Positions 44,544 through 55,226 of a DNA stretch of 64,000 bases are shown one piece after another. Under the pieces are notes generated by a model that was not told the DNA's origin, made no database searches, and saw only the letters and a program-made list of their open reading frames with translations. Every line of letters begins with the position of its first letter. Position 1 is the stretch's first letter. The position numbers and the translations under genes are program-made. The DNA comes from Salinibacter ruber DSM 13855 (lineage in GTDB: Bacteria; Bacteroidota; Rhodothermia; Rhodothermales; Salinibacteraceae). The DNA is taken from assembly GCF_000013045.1 (NCBI RefSeq), contig NC_007677.1, forward strand, positions 2,604,001 to 2,668,000, read 5' to 3'.

Positions 44544-47048
44544 ATGCTCGGTACGATCGGTGAGCTTCTTCTTCTAAGCGCCTTTGTGGCGTGTGGCGTG
44601 TCGGCCGTCGCCTTCTTCTGGGCCGCCCGGACCGACGAGGACATGCGCACGGCAAGCACCTGGAAGCAGGCGGGCCGCTGGGCCTGGGGCACCATGAGCA
44701 CGGCCGTGGGCGCCGCGTCCGGGGTGCTCTGGTACATGATTCTGAGCCACCAGTACCAGTACGCCTACGTCTACCAGCAATCGTCGAACGACCTGCCGGG
44801 GCACTACCTCTTTTCCACGTTTTGGGCCGGGCAGGAAGGCTCGTTCCTCTTCTGGGCCCTCATGATGTGCGTCGTGGGGGGGCTCCTCATTGCCTACGTC
44901 CAGCGGGAGTACGAGACGCCGGTGATGGCCGTCGTGGGCCTCTGCCAGCTCTTCCTGCTGTCGATGATTGTGGGGCTGCAGTTCGGCCCCGTTGAGATCG
45001 GCTCCTCCCCGTTCATGACGCTGCCGGAGAAGTTTGCCGACGCGCCCATCTTTCAGCAAAACCCCGGCTTCGTGCCGGCGGACGGGCAGGGGCTCAACGA
45101 CCTGCTCCAGAACCCCTGGATGACGATCCACCCGCCGATCCTCTTCCTCGGCTTCTCGGCGATGGTCGTGCCGTTTGCCTTTGCCCTGGCGGCGCTGTGG
45201 AAGAAGCGCTACACGCAGTGGGTGCGCCCGGCCCTGCCGTGGACGCTCTTCGCCGTCATGGCGCTGGGCGTGGCCATCGCGATGGGCGGATACTGGGCGT
45301 ACGTCACGCTCTCCTTCGGCGGGTACTGGGCGTGGGACCCGGTGGAAAATTCGTCCCTCGTCCCCTGGCTGCTGGGCGTGGCCGCCTTCCACACGATGCT
45401 GGTGCAGAAGAAGAGTGGGTCGAGCCAAAAGGCCTCGCTCCTTCTCTCCATCGCGGCGTACCTGTTCGTCATTTACTCCACGTTCCTCACGCGAAGCGGG
45501 ATTTTGGGGGACGTGTCGGTGCACTCGTTCGTGAGCCTCGGCCTCTACAACCAGCTGCTGCTCTGGATCGCCACCCTCGGCGTCCTGGGCATCGGGCTGT
45601 TCACGTACCGGTACGGCGAGCTGCCCGTGCCCGACGAGGAGCCGCGCACCCTCTCCCGCGAGTTCATGATCCTGTGCGGCTCGGTCCTGCTCACGGCCAC
45701 GGCCGCCGTCATCATTCTCGGCACCAGCGCGCCCATCTTCGGCCAGATCTTCCGGGACAACCCGTCGGCCGTGCCGCAGTCGTTTTACAACCAGTGGACC
45801 CTCCCCCTGGCGCTCGGCTTCGTGTTTCTCGCCGGGCTCGGCCAGCTCTTCTGGTGGAAGAAGATGGACGTGGCGACGGTGAACCGGGTTCTGCTGAAGC
45901 CGCTCGCCCTGGCCACCGCGAGCACCATCGCCGTGCTCATTCTGACGCCGTTTGCGGAGCAGGCGCTCGTCATCCCGGCGGGAACCGGAGCCGCCCCCCA
46001 GACGGCCTCGGCCAGCCTCACGGGAAGCCTCGCCGACTTCTGGGCAGCGTACGGACAGGCCCTGCAGATGCTGCTCCTGCTCTTCGTGGGCTTCTTTTCG
46101 CTCTTCGGCAACGGGGCCGTGCTCTGGCGCATTCTTCGGGGCAACCCCCGGATGGCCGGCGGGGCGCTCTCGCACGTTGGCTTCGCCCTCATCATCCTCG
46201 GCATCATCGCGTCCAACGGCTTTGACCAGGCCCTCCCCCGCATCGGCGAGCCCACGGCGGCGGACGAGGACAAGATGCCGCGCGAGAACTTTGTGGTGGC
46301 CAAGGGCCAGACGCGCGTCGTGAACGGGTACCGGGTCACCTACGAAGGCAAGACGACGACCGACCGGGGCCGCGGCCAGTACATCTTGGACGTGCGCGAC
46401 CCGCAGGGCCGCACCCATACGTTCACCCCTGTGGCCTATCAGGGCAGCAACGACCAGTGGTTCAAGCACCCGGACGTGAAGGCCTTCCTGGAGAAGGACC
46501 TCTTCGTCGCCGCCACGCCGAAGGAGGCAACGGGCGTCGCACAGGACGACGGGCCGCCCGGGGGCGAGTTTCAGCTCGCAGACGGCGACTCGACCACCCT
46601 TGGGGACCGCGAGTACGCGGTCGCCTTCCACGGATTCGAGGTCCTAAAGGGCCCGGAGGGGGCGATGGAGACGACGGCGACCGACGCCCGCGTGCCGGAC
46701 GACGCGCAGATGGCCGTGGGGGCTCGCCTTCGGGTCACCAACCTCGATACCCGAGAGACCCGGTCGCTCATGCCCATCTACCTTGTGATGAACGACAACT
46801 CGCAGCAGTACATCGAGAACCGAATCGCGGACTGGGACCTCCGAATGAGCTTTACCGAGATGGACGCGAACAACGGCGAGGCGACCTTCGCCGTGGAGGG
46901 CGTCGACGTGATGCCCGAGAACTGGGTGGTGGTGCAGGCCTACACGAAGCCCCTCATCAGCGTCCTCTGGGGCGGCATTATCATTCTCACGATTGGCTTC
47001 GTCGTCTCCATCGGGCGCCGTGTGCAGGACATCCGGTTCCGGCGATGA
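44544..47048 (+). CDS. ccmF: Cytochrome c biogenesis protein CcmF
   Basis: CcmF attaches haem to apocytochrome c in system I maturation. The 834-residue protein has about 14-15 membrane helices and the WWD haem-handling motif in the form FGGYWAWDPVENSSLVPWLL. Flanking histidines are in HPPILFLGF and FHTMLVQKK, and a large periplasmic domain sits near the C-terminus (about 580-800). It is longer than E. coli CcmF (about 650) because of this domain. The start at 44544 gives MLGTIGELLLLSAFV. The window also encodes a client, pentahaem ActA. The IS1-family element sits 261 bp upstream. Confidence 0.94.
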   Translation: MLGTIGELLLLSAFVACGVSAVAFFWAARTDEDMRTASTWKQAGRWAWGTMSTAVGAASGVLWYMILSHQYQYAYVYQQSSNDLPGHYLFSTFWAGQEGSFLFWALMMCVVGGLLIAYVQREYETPVMAVVGLCQLFLLSMIVGLQFGPVEIGSSPFMTLPEKFADAPIFQQNPGFVPADGQGLNDLLQNPWMTIHPPILFLGFSAMVVPFAFALAALWKKRYTQWVRPALPWTLFAVMALGVAIAMGGYWAYVTLSFGGYWAWDPVENSSLVPWLLGVAAFHTMLVQKKSGSSQKASLLLSIAAYLFVIYSTFLTRSGILGDVSVHSFVSLGLYNQLLLWIATLGVLGIGLFTYRYGELPVPDEEPRTLSREFMILCGSVLLTATAAVIILGTSAPIFGQIFRDNPSAVPQSFYNQWTLPLALGFVFLAGLGQLFWWKKMDVATVNRVLLKPLALATASTIAVLILTPFAEQALVIPAGTGAAPQTASASLTGSLADFWAAYGQALQMLLLLFVGFFSLFGNGAVLWRILRGNPRMAGGALSHVGFALIILGIIASNGFDQALPRIGEPTAADEDKMPRENFVVAKGQTRVVNGYRVTYEGKTTTDRGRGQYILDVRDPQGRTHTFTPVAYQGSNDQWFKHPDVKAFLEKDLFVAATPKEATGVAQDDGPPGGEFQLADGDSTTLGDREYAVAFHGFEVLKGPEGAMETTATDARVPDDAQMAVGARLRVTNLDTRETRSLMPIYLVMNDNSQQYIENRIADWDLRMSFTEMDANNGEATFAVEGVDVMPENWVVVQAYTKPLISVLWGGIIILTIGFVVSIGRRVQDIRFRR

Positions 47049-47116
47049 CCGGCTCCTGTCTGAGACCCGTAGGCATGACGCACCGCTGGAGGCCGTCTAT
47101 ATCGATTTCGCAGTGT

Positions 47117-47243
47117 CGTGAGTCATGCGTCATGAGTCACGTATCACGAGTACGCCTCCGTCGCATGGTCGGCAGTTCGGAAAATATATAGCGGACCAAC
47201 TCATGACTCATCAACTCATGACTCGTCACCCATGACTCAATGG
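47117..47243. repeat. Period-7 inverted-repeat element (copy B)
   Basis: The left arm (47117-47154) reads CGTGAGT, CATGCGT, CATGAGT, CACGTAT, CACGAGT. The right arm (47198-47243) on the other strand gives repeated GAGTCAT/GAGTTGA-type heptads. Each arm has seven-base periodicity and the two are complementary over GAGTCATG-type units, with a loop of about 43 bases containing an A+T-rich AAAATATATAG. The right arm ends over the start codon of the SRPBCC gene. Confidence 0.72.
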
Positions 47244-47674
47244 TAACCGTTCGCGAGCACATCGACCTCTCCCCGCCGGTGGACCGGGTGTTTGACTTCA
47301 TGGATGCCCCCGCCCACCAGGCCTGGATCACCCCAAGTCTGTCGGACTCCACGCTCCTCGAGCGACTGCCAAACGGCGGCTCTCGGGCCCACTACGTCTA
47401 CCGGATCCTCGGATTGTCGTTTTCCGGCGAGGTCCGCGCGACCGACTACGTGCCGAACGAGCGCATCGTCTGGAGCATGACGGGCGACCTTCAAGGCACC
47501 CTTCGATGGTACTTTGAGCCCATCGACGGCGGGTGCCACTTCACCTACGCAGCGACGTATCAGGTTCCGGGGCCGACCCTGCTGCACCCACTGGCCCGGC
47601 CGCTCATCCGGCGCTACAACGAACGCGAAGTTCAGTCCCTTCTGCACAATCTGGAGGCGCAGGTCACGTCGTAA
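47240..47674 (+). CDS. SRPBCC / polyketide-cyclase-like protein
   Basis: This 144-residue protein shows the START-like helix-grip pattern: VREHIDLSPPVDRVFDFMDA at the N-terminus, SGEVRATDYVPNERIVWSMT, GTLRWYFEPIDGGCHFTYAA and a long C-terminal helix (LIRRYNEREVQSLLHNLEAQ). Such proteins bind small hydrophobic ligands. The substrate is unknown. Its start codon lies within the right arm of a period-7 repeat, so its translation signal may derive from that element. Confidence 0.82.
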   Translation: MVTVREHIDLSPPVDRVFDFMDAPAHQAWITPSLSDSTLLERLPNGGSRAHYVYRILGLSFSGEVRATDYVPNERIVWSMTGDLQGTLRWYFEPIDGGCHFTYAATYQVPGPTLLHPLARPLIRRYNEREVQSLLHNLEAQVTS

Positions 47675-48074
47675 CCCCCAGGTACTGCCTCTTCTCCTGG
47701 GCACCTGTGCTCAAGCCCCCTCCGGTACTCCCCCAGTGTGAATACGCAATGAACTTAAATTTTTCTTGCACCTCGGGCAAACAAATTTCTGAGTCCCATT
47801 GGAGAAAAGAATAAATACGTTTGCCCTACAGTCCGTTTTGTTCGATTTTCTTCGTATCGGAAGCGCTTCGTATCAGAGGATCTTCCGTCTCGAACATACC
47901 GCCCCGCTTCTCTTCTATCCTTGACACCGCATTCCATGTCCCCCTAATTGGGGTTCACCCTCAACGGACGACCCATCCGCAATGATGACGTCTTCCCCAT
48001 ACTCCGTCCTCTTGGGATCCGGTCTGGGCCCTTCCTCTGTTCAGGGAGACCGGGCCCCCGTGGGTCGTTCGATC
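47675..48074. promoter_or_regulatory. A+T-rich upstream region of the ilv cluster with dyad and repeated motif
   Basis: No gene is seen here. GGGCAAAC (47775-47782) and GTTTGCCC (47819-47826) form an exact inverted repeat 36 bases apart, and CTTCGTATC occurs twice (47850-47858 and 47866-47874) with a 16-base step. The region is clearly richer in A+T than its surroundings and precedes the leader peptide. It likely contains the ilv promoter and operator; the binding factor is unknown. Confidence 0.5.
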
Positions 48075-48167
48075 ATGCACGAAGGGATTGCCGTGACGGG
48101 ACGCGTGCCGACCGTGCTTCGGCGTTCGGTGCGTGTCCTTCTTCTTATTGCGATTCTTGCGGACTAA
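48075..48167 (+). CDS. Putative ilv leader peptide, 30 residues
   Basis: The short frame from the ATG at 48075 ends VRVLLLIAILAD; 13 of its 30 residues are Val, Leu or Ile, and 8 of the last 12. It lies 270 bp upstream of ilvB on the same strand and its stop is 10 bases before the first of two competing RNA stems. This is the design of branched-chain amino acid leader peptides such as those of the E. coli ilv operons, where ribosome stalling senses amino acid supply. It is not a recognisable protein otherwise. Confidence 0.72.
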   Translation: MHEGIAVTGRVPTVLRRSVRVLLLIAILAD

Positions 48168-48177
48168 CAACCGACCG

Positions 48178-48237
48178 CCAATCCCTTCCCAGCGATGACA
48201 TCAGGTATCGTGCGGCGCCGAGGGGATTGGCCCCTCG
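48178..48237 (+). promoter_or_regulatory. Candidate ilv attenuator: mutually exclusive stems
   Basis: CCAATCCC (48178-48185) is exactly complementary to GGGATTGG (48223-48230). The latter overlaps a second exact stem, CGAGGGG (48219-48225) with CCCCTCG (48231-48237). Only one can form. A ribosome at the leader stop (48165) would cover the first segment and favour the second hairpin; a ribosome stalled on the Leu/Ile codons would leave it free to pair. The weak point is the absence of a T-run after the second hairpin, so the mechanism of termination is open. Confidence 0.6.
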
Positions 48238-48437
48238 CCCCCCACTCCCCGATGCCTGTGCCCTTGTCCAGCGTCATCGCATTCAGCTTGTGCGCCTCCG
48301 TCGGGCCCGCCGTGTACCCGTCTAGCGTCTCGGCGGCCTACACGGCATCGGGGCGTTTGGCAGGGGGGACAAGGGATTCGCGCGCGCCGTCCCTCCCCGC
48401 GACGTGTCCTCAAGACTAGGCCGACCCAGACCGACCG

Positions 48438-50228
48438 ATGCCGACCGACACCATGCCGTCTTCCGATGCAGCCGCTCCCCCCTCAAACGGCGCGTCGGAC
48501 GCGCCCATTCTGAAAGGCTCCGAAATTTTCGTCCGTGCCCTTGAGGAAGAAGGCGTGGACCGCGTCTTCGGCCATCCGGGCGGGGCCGTCATCAAGATCT
48601 ACGACGCGATGGAGCGCATCCAGCCGTCGTACGACCACGTCCTCGTCCGGCACGAGCAGGGCGGCACCCACGCCGCCGAGGGCTACGCCAAGGCCACCGG
48701 GCGGGTGGGCACCATGCTCGCCACGAGCGGACCCGGGGCCACCAACACCGTAACGGGCATCGCGGACGCGTACCTCGACTCGGTCCCCATCGTCGTGTTC
48801 ACCGGCCAGGTGCCCACCCACCTGATCGGCAACGACAGCTTTCAGGAGACCGACACGACCGGCGTCACCCGCAGCATCACGAAGCACAACTTCCTGGTGC
48901 GGGACGTGAACGAGCTGGCCTCGACCATCAGGCAGGCCTACCACATCGCCCGCACGGGCCGTCCGGGCCCCGTCGTCGTGGACCTTCCGAAGGACGTGCA
49001 GATGGACGAGGCGCCGTTCGCCTACCCGGAGGAGCCGGGGCTGGACGGGTACTCCGTCCCCGGCGCCGCGGCACCGACGCAGGTGGACCGGGCGGCGGCG
49101 ATGATTGAGGAGGCCGAAAAGCCGCTCCTGTACGTGGGGGGCGGGACGATCAACGCCGACGCCCCCGAGGTCCTGACCGCGTTCGCCCGCGCGGCCAACC
49201 TCCCAGTCACCACCACCCTGCATGGCCTGGGCGCCTTCCCCGAGACGGACGACCTCGCGCTCGGCTGGCTCGGCATGCACGGCTTCTACCACACGAACAT
49301 GGCCGTGCAGAACGCCGACCTCATCATGGCCGTCGGCGCCCGATTCGACGACCGCGTCACCGGCGACGTGGAAGAATGGGCCCCCAACGCGAAGATCATC
49401 CACGTCGACATCGACCCGTCGTGCATCTCGAAGAACGTGTACGCCGACTGCGCGCTCATCGGCGACGCGCAGACGGTCTTGCAGCAGCTCCGGCCCAAGG
49501 TGGAGCCGAAAGACACGTCGGACTGGCTCGCGCAGATCGACGAATGGCGGGGCGAGTGCCCACCCTACGAGTACGAGTCCCCCGAGGAGGACGGGATCGC
49601 GCCGGAGTCCGTCGTGGGGGCCCTGTACGAGAAGACGCAGGGCGACGCGGTGATGGTGACGGACGTGGGACAGCATCAGATGTGGGTCTGCCAGTACTAC
49701 AAGTTCGGCCGAACCCGCTCCCACATCAGCTCCGGCGGCCTCGGCACCATGGGCTTCGGCCTGCCCGCCGCGATGGGCGCGGCCTTCGGCATGCGCGAGG
49801 GGCGCAACCTGGACATCGTCTGCGTGAGCGGCGACGGCGGCTTCGTGATGAACGCGCAGGAGCTGAGCGTGGCGGCCCGGCACGGCCTGCCCCTCAAGAT
49901 CGCTGTGATCAACAACAACTACCTCGGCATGGTGCGGCAGTGGCAGTCCCTCTTCCACGAGGACCGCTTCAGCCACACGGACCTCAAACCCACGAACCCC
50001 GACTTCGTGAGGCTCGCGGAGGCGCACCACTGCGTTGGCCTGCGCGCACGTTCGCCCGACGAGGTGAGCGACGTAATCGACGAGGCCTGGACGGTCGACG
50101 ATCGGCCCGTCGTGATGGAATTCCAGGTGCCAAAAGAGGAGATGGTTTTCCCCATGGTGCCCGCCGGCGCCGCCAGCGACGACATGCTCACGGAGATGTT
50201 CGACAAGGAGGCGATGGCGGAGAGCTAA
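48438..50228 (+). CDS. ilvB: Acetolactate synthase large (catalytic) subunit
   Basis: This ThDP/FAD enzyme condenses two pyruvates, or pyruvate and 2-oxobutyrate, at the start of valine, leucine and isoleucine synthesis. The 596-residue protein has LEEEGVDRVFGHPGGAVIK, the catalytic Glu in LVRHEQGGTHAAEGYAKATG, FQETDTTGVTRSITKHN, the FAD-binding middle domain, and the ThDP motif GDGGFVMNAQELSVAARHGL ending in NNNYLGMVRQWQ. It begins the ilvBN-ilvC cluster, and the ilvN start is 95 bp downstream. Confidence 0.96.
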   Translation: MPTDTMPSSDAAAPPSNGASDAPILKGSEIFVRALEEEGVDRVFGHPGGAVIKIYDAMERIQPSYDHVLVRHEQGGTHAAEGYAKATGRVGTMLATSGPGATNTVTGIADAYLDSVPIVVFTGQVPTHLIGNDSFQETDTTGVTRSITKHNFLVRDVNELASTIRQAYHIARTGRPGPVVVDLPKDVQMDEAPFAYPEEPGLDGYSVPGAAAPTQVDRAAAMIEEAEKPLLYVGGGTINADAPEVLTAFARAANLPVTTTLHGLGAFPETDDLALGWLGMHGFYHTNMAVQNADLIMAVGARFDDRVTGDVEEWAPNAKIIHVDIDPSCISKNVYADCALIGDAQTVLQQLRPKVEPKDTSDWLAQIDEWRGECPPYEYESPEEDGIAPESVVGALYEKTQGDAVMVTDVGQHQMWVCQYYKFGRTRSHISSGGLGTMGFGLPAAMGAAFGMREGRNLDIVCVSGDGGFVMNAQELSVAARHGLPLKIAVINNNYLGMVRQWQSLFHEDRFSHTDLKPTNPDFVRLAEAHHCVGLRARSPDEVSDVIDEAWTVDDRPVVMEFQVPKEEMVFPMVPAGAASDDMLTEMFDKEAMAES

Positions 50229-50272
50229 CGCGTATTTCGTAGGACAGCCGATTGCGACACGCAACACGCACT
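50229..50272. repeat. Degenerate period-7 repeat between ilvB and ilvN (copy F)
   Basis: CGCGTATTTCGTAGG follows the ilvB stop directly and CACGCAACACGCAC lies 20 bases on. These are heptads of the same CGTnnnn type in opposite orientation, but only about two units per arm are left. I list it as a probable decayed copy. Confidence 0.4.
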
Positions 50273-50323
50273 CCGGAATACTCCGCACGCAGAACAGCTT
50301 CTACTCCACACCCCAGCAGCCTC

Positions 50324-50974
50324 ATGTCCAACGAAGAACCCCTGACCCGACAACAAATCCGCCGAAAGCAAAAGTTTGGCGAGCCCCTCCTGCCGGAAGA
50401 GGAGGACGAGACCGAACAGGAGCACCGGCACATCATCGCCGTCACGCTCGAAAATACGATCGGGGCGCTCAACCGCGTGACAAATCTCTTTTCGGCCCGG
50501 GGCTTCAACCTGGAGAGCGTCGCCGTGGGCGAGACCGACGAGCCCTCCGTCGCCCGCCTCACGCTCGTTACGGTGGGCAACGACCGCATCGTGGCCCAGA
50601 TTACGCGCCAGCTCGATAACCTCGTCAACACCTACGACGTCACCGATCTGACCGACGCGGAGCACGTGGAGCGCGAGCTTTGCCTGCTCAAGGTCCAGTA
50701 CACGACCGAGACCCGGTCGGAAGTGCTCGACATCAAGGACATCTTCCGGGGGCGGGTCGTCAACGTCACGCCGGAAACCATGATTTTGGAGGTCACCGGC
50801 CCCACGAAGAAGATCAACGCCTTAGTCGGCATGATGGAGGAGCACGGGATTGAAGAGGTCGCGCGCAGCGGACAGGTGGCGATGCACCGCGCCCTGGAGT
50901 ACGAGGCGCCCAATCCCCTTGCCTCCGCCGACGCCGAGCCGTCCGCCAACGGTGCCTCTTCGGACAACGACTAG
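50324..50974 (+). CDS. ilvN: Acetolactate synthase small (regulatory) subunit
   Basis: The ATG at 50324 ([14 protein letters not shown]) gives 216 residues. The ACT domain is clear ([20 protein letters not shown] ... [20 protein letters not shown]), followed by the second domain (REVLD-type [20 protein letters not shown] ... [18 protein letters not shown]). The small subunit raises activity and confers valine feedback inhibition. It has an extended charged N-terminus (about 40 residues) and an acidic Ser/Ala-rich tail compared with typical IlvH. The ilvC gene follows after 83 bp. Confidence 0.94.
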   Translation: MSNEEPLTRQQIRRKQKFGEPLLPEEEDETEQEHRHIIAVTLENTIGALNRVTNLFSARGFNLESVAVGETDEPSVARLTLVTVGNDRIVAQITRQLDNLVNTYDVTDLTDAEHVERELCLLKVQYTTETRSEVLDIKDIFRGRVVNVTPETMILEVTGPTKKINALVGMMEEHGIEEVARSGQVAMHRALEYEAPNPLASADAEPSANGASSDND

Positions 50975-51057
50975 CTCCCCTCGCGGCGCCCCCCGTCGGT
51001 GAGCGCCGCCCCACACATCCATTTTCTTCCTTTTCTCCCAATCCATCCCCTTCCGAC

Positions 51058-52104
51058 ATGGACGTCCACTACGACGCGGATCCCGCTCTCATCCACGACA
51101 AGCAGGTCGCCGTCATCGGCTACGGCAGCCAGGGCCACGCCCACGCCTTGAATCTACACGACAGCGGGGTGGACGTGGCCGTTGGCCTGCGCCCCGGCTC
51201 CTCCTCTCGTCCGAAGGCCGAACAGCAGGGCCTCACGGTGATGGATATCGGCGAGGCGGCCGCGTGGGGCGACGTGGTGATGCTCCTCATCCCCGATCAG
51301 CACCAGAAGGACGTCTACGAGGCGAAGATTGCGGAGCACATGACGCCCGGCACGGCCCTCGGCTTCGGCCACGGCTTCAACATTCACTACGACCGCATCG
51401 AGCCGCCCGAGGCGGTCGATGTTTTCATGGTCGCGCCCAAATCGCCCGGCCACCTTGTCCGCCGTACCTACACGGACGGCAGCGGCGTGCCGTGCCTCGC
51501 GGCGGTCGACCAGGATCCCTCCGGCGGCGCAATGGCCCTTGCCATCAGCTACGCCGACGCGATTGGTGGCACCCACGCGGGCGTCATCGAGACAACCTTC
51601 AAGGACGAGACCGAGACCGACCTGTTCGGCGAGCAGGCCGTGCTCTGCGGCGGCTCGCAGGCGCTCATTCAGGCGGGCTTCGAAACGCTCGTCGACGCGG
51701 GCTACCCCGAAGAACTGGCCTACTTTGAGTGCCTCCACGAGCTGAAGCTGATCGTGGACCTCTACTACGAAGGTGGCCTCGAGTACATGAACCATTCGGT
51801 AAGTGATACCGCCGAGTATGGCGGCTACACGCGCGGCCCTCGGGTCATTGACGACGCTGTGCGGGAGCAAATGCAGGAGATCCTCGAGGAGGTGCAGTCC
51901 GGCGAATTTGCCGACGAGTGGATTGAGGAATACGAACAGGGGGCCCCGCAGCTCCAGGAGGAACGCGCGGCACTGACAGAGCACCCGATCGAGCAGGTTG
52001 GCCAGACACTCCGCGGCATGATGCCCTGGCTGAACGGCGATGAGACGTCGGCGGACGAAGATGCCCCCGACGCGGCGGACACGGCCCCTGCCTCGTCGAG
52101 TTGA
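51058..52104 (+). CDS. ilvC: Ketol-acid reductoisomerase
   Basis: This converts acetolactate or acetohydroxybutyrate to the dihydroxy acid with NADPH and Mg2+. The 348-residue class-I enzyme has the Rossmann motif [20 protein letters not shown], an Arg/Ser-bearing cofactor loop ([12 protein letters not shown]) typical of NADPH use, [25 protein letters not shown], and the metal-site Glu/Asp of [19 protein letters not shown] and [17 protein letters not shown]. It follows ilvN in the same direction and precedes leuB. Confidence 0.96.
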   Translation: MDVHYDADPALIHDKQVAVIGYGSQGHAHALNLHDSGVDVAVGLRPGSSSRPKAEQQGLTVMDIGEAAAWGDVVMLLIPDQHQKDVYEAKIAEHMTPGTALGFGHGFNIHYDRIEPPEAVDVFMVAPKSPGHLVRRTYTDGSGVPCLAAVDQDPSGGAMALAISYADAIGGTHAGVIETTFKDETETDLFGEQAVLCGGSQALIQAGFETLVDAGYPEELAYFECLHELKLIVDLYYEGGLEYMNHSVSDTAEYGGYTRGPRVIDDAVREQMQEILEEVQSGEFADEWIEEYEQGAPQLQEERAALTEHPIEQVGQTLRGMMPWLNGDETSADEDAPDAADTAPASSS

Positions 52105-52180
52105 GGGGTTGAGCGGGCGCGAAAAGGCCCCGTCGACCGCGCGTCTTCAACGCAATTCACCCGGACGCACACAGTTTAGC

Positions 52181-53278
52181 ATGGACGATACACGATCGTA
52201 CGACATTGCCTGGCTTCCCGGCGACGGCATCGGCCCGGAGGTAACGCGGGAGGCGCTCCGCGTGCTGGAGGCGGTGGGCTCGGCCCACGGATTTTCCGTG
52301 ACGGCCACGGAGCACCGGATGGGAGGCGTCGCACTCGACGAGACGGGAATGCCGCTCCCTGACTCCACCCGCGACGCATGCCTGGAGAGTGACGCCGTCC
52401 TGCTCGGCGCGGTCGGCGGGCCGAAGTGGGCCGACAACACCGGCGACCAGCGTCCCGAAAGCGGTCTTCTTGCCCTCCGGAAGGCGCTCGGCGTCTACGC
52501 CAATCTGCGCCCGGTCCGCGTGCCGGCGGCACTGGCCGACGCTTCTCCCCTCCGTCCCGATCGCGTCGGCGGTACGGACATTCTGTTCGTCCGCGAGCTG
52601 ACCGGCGGCATCTACTTCGGCACACCCGAGGGCCGCACCGACGACGGCGCCCGGAGCACGATGGCGTACTCGGACGATGAGATCGAGCGCATCGCCCACG
52701 TCGCCTTCCAGCGTGCCCGGCGGCGCGACGGAAACGTGACGTCCGTCGACAAGGCGAACGTGCTGGAGGTGTCGGAGCTGTGGCGCGAGGTCGTGACCGA
52801 GGTCCACGACGACTGCCCCGACGTGACGCTTCGTCACCTGTACGTCGACAACGCCGCGATGCAGGTGGTCCGCGACCCGCGGCAGTTCGACGTGGTGCTC
52901 ACCGGCAACCTCTTCGGCGACATTCTCTCGGACCTCGCGGCGGCCCTCCCCGGCTCGCTGGGGCTTCTGCCCTCCGCCAGCGTCGGGGGCACGGTGGGCC
53001 TCTTCGAACCGGTGCACGGCAGTGCGCCCGACATTGCCGGGCAGGACGTTGCGAACCCCACCGCGGCCATTCTGAGCGCCGCCCTTCTGCTCGACGAAGT
53101 CGGCGAAACAGCGGCCGCCGACGCGGTCCGGCACGGCGTCGACGCGGCCCTGGACGCCGGCTTCCGCACCGCTGACCTCGCGGCGGACAACGAGGAGGAC
53201 GCATCGACCTCTGCGTTTGGCCGCGAGGTCGCCACCCGCGCCGCCGACTCCGTTCCCCAAAACGCCCCAACACCGTGA
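52181..53278 (+). CDS. leuB: 3-Isopropylmalate dehydrogenase
   Basis: This oxidises and decarboxylates 3-isopropylmalate in leucine synthesis, and erythro-3-methylmalate in the citramalate route. The ATG at 52181 gives 365 residues. Motifs are [70 protein letters not shown] and the NAD site [20 protein letters not shown]. The longer upstream frame overlaps the ilvC end and is not used. leuA follows after 175 bp. Confidence 0.95.
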   Translation: MDDTRSYDIAWLPGDGIGPEVTREALRVLEAVGSAHGFSVTATEHRMGGVALDETGMPLPDSTRDACLESDAVLLGAVGGPKWADNTGDQRPESGLLALRKALGVYANLRPVRVPAALADASPLRPDRVGGTDILFVRELTGGIYFGTPEGRTDDGARSTMAYSDDEIERIAHVAFQRARRRDGNVTSVDKANVLEVSELWREVVTEVHDDCPDVTLRHLYVDNAAMQVVRDPRQFDVVLTGNLFGDILSDLAAALPGSLGLLPSASVGGTVGLFEPVHGSAPDIAGQDVANPTAAILSAALLLDEVGETAAADAVRHGVDAALDAGFRTADLAADNEEDASTSAFGREVATRAADSVPQNAPTP

Positions 53279-53453
53279 CCTTCGCGTTGCCACTTGCTGA
53301 TCCGCCGCCGGCTCCGAATACCCTTAGGATTCGCGGGCGGATCACCCTGCGCCTTATCGAGCGTCCGGACGCGACGACCGATGCGGCGTCCGGGCGCCCT
53401 TCTGACTCCCAAACTGCCTTCCGACGCCCCACATTCAACACACGACCCAACCG

Positions 53454-55094
<1,641 letters not shown>

Positions 55095-55168
55095 GTATTG
55101 CGTAGTGCGTATTGGACTCTCCGTTCGTGCTAGTCCCTACGAAATATGCAATACGAAATACGCACTAC
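55095..55168. repeat. Period-7 inverted-repeat element (copy C), between leuA and leuC
   Basis: The left arm (55095-55115) contains GTATTG, CGTAGTG, CGTATTG. The right arm (55137-55168), read on the other strand, is GTAGTG, CGTATTT, CGTATTG, CATATTT, CGTAG. A small inner hairpin GGACT/AGTCC closes the loop. It begins at the base after the leuA stop. The heptads match those of copy A near 9201. Confidence 0.8.
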
Positions 55169-55226
55169 CGGTCCTGAGCACGCCGTCTCTTGAGACTTTC
55201 CTCCTTGAAATACGCCGACTTCGTCA

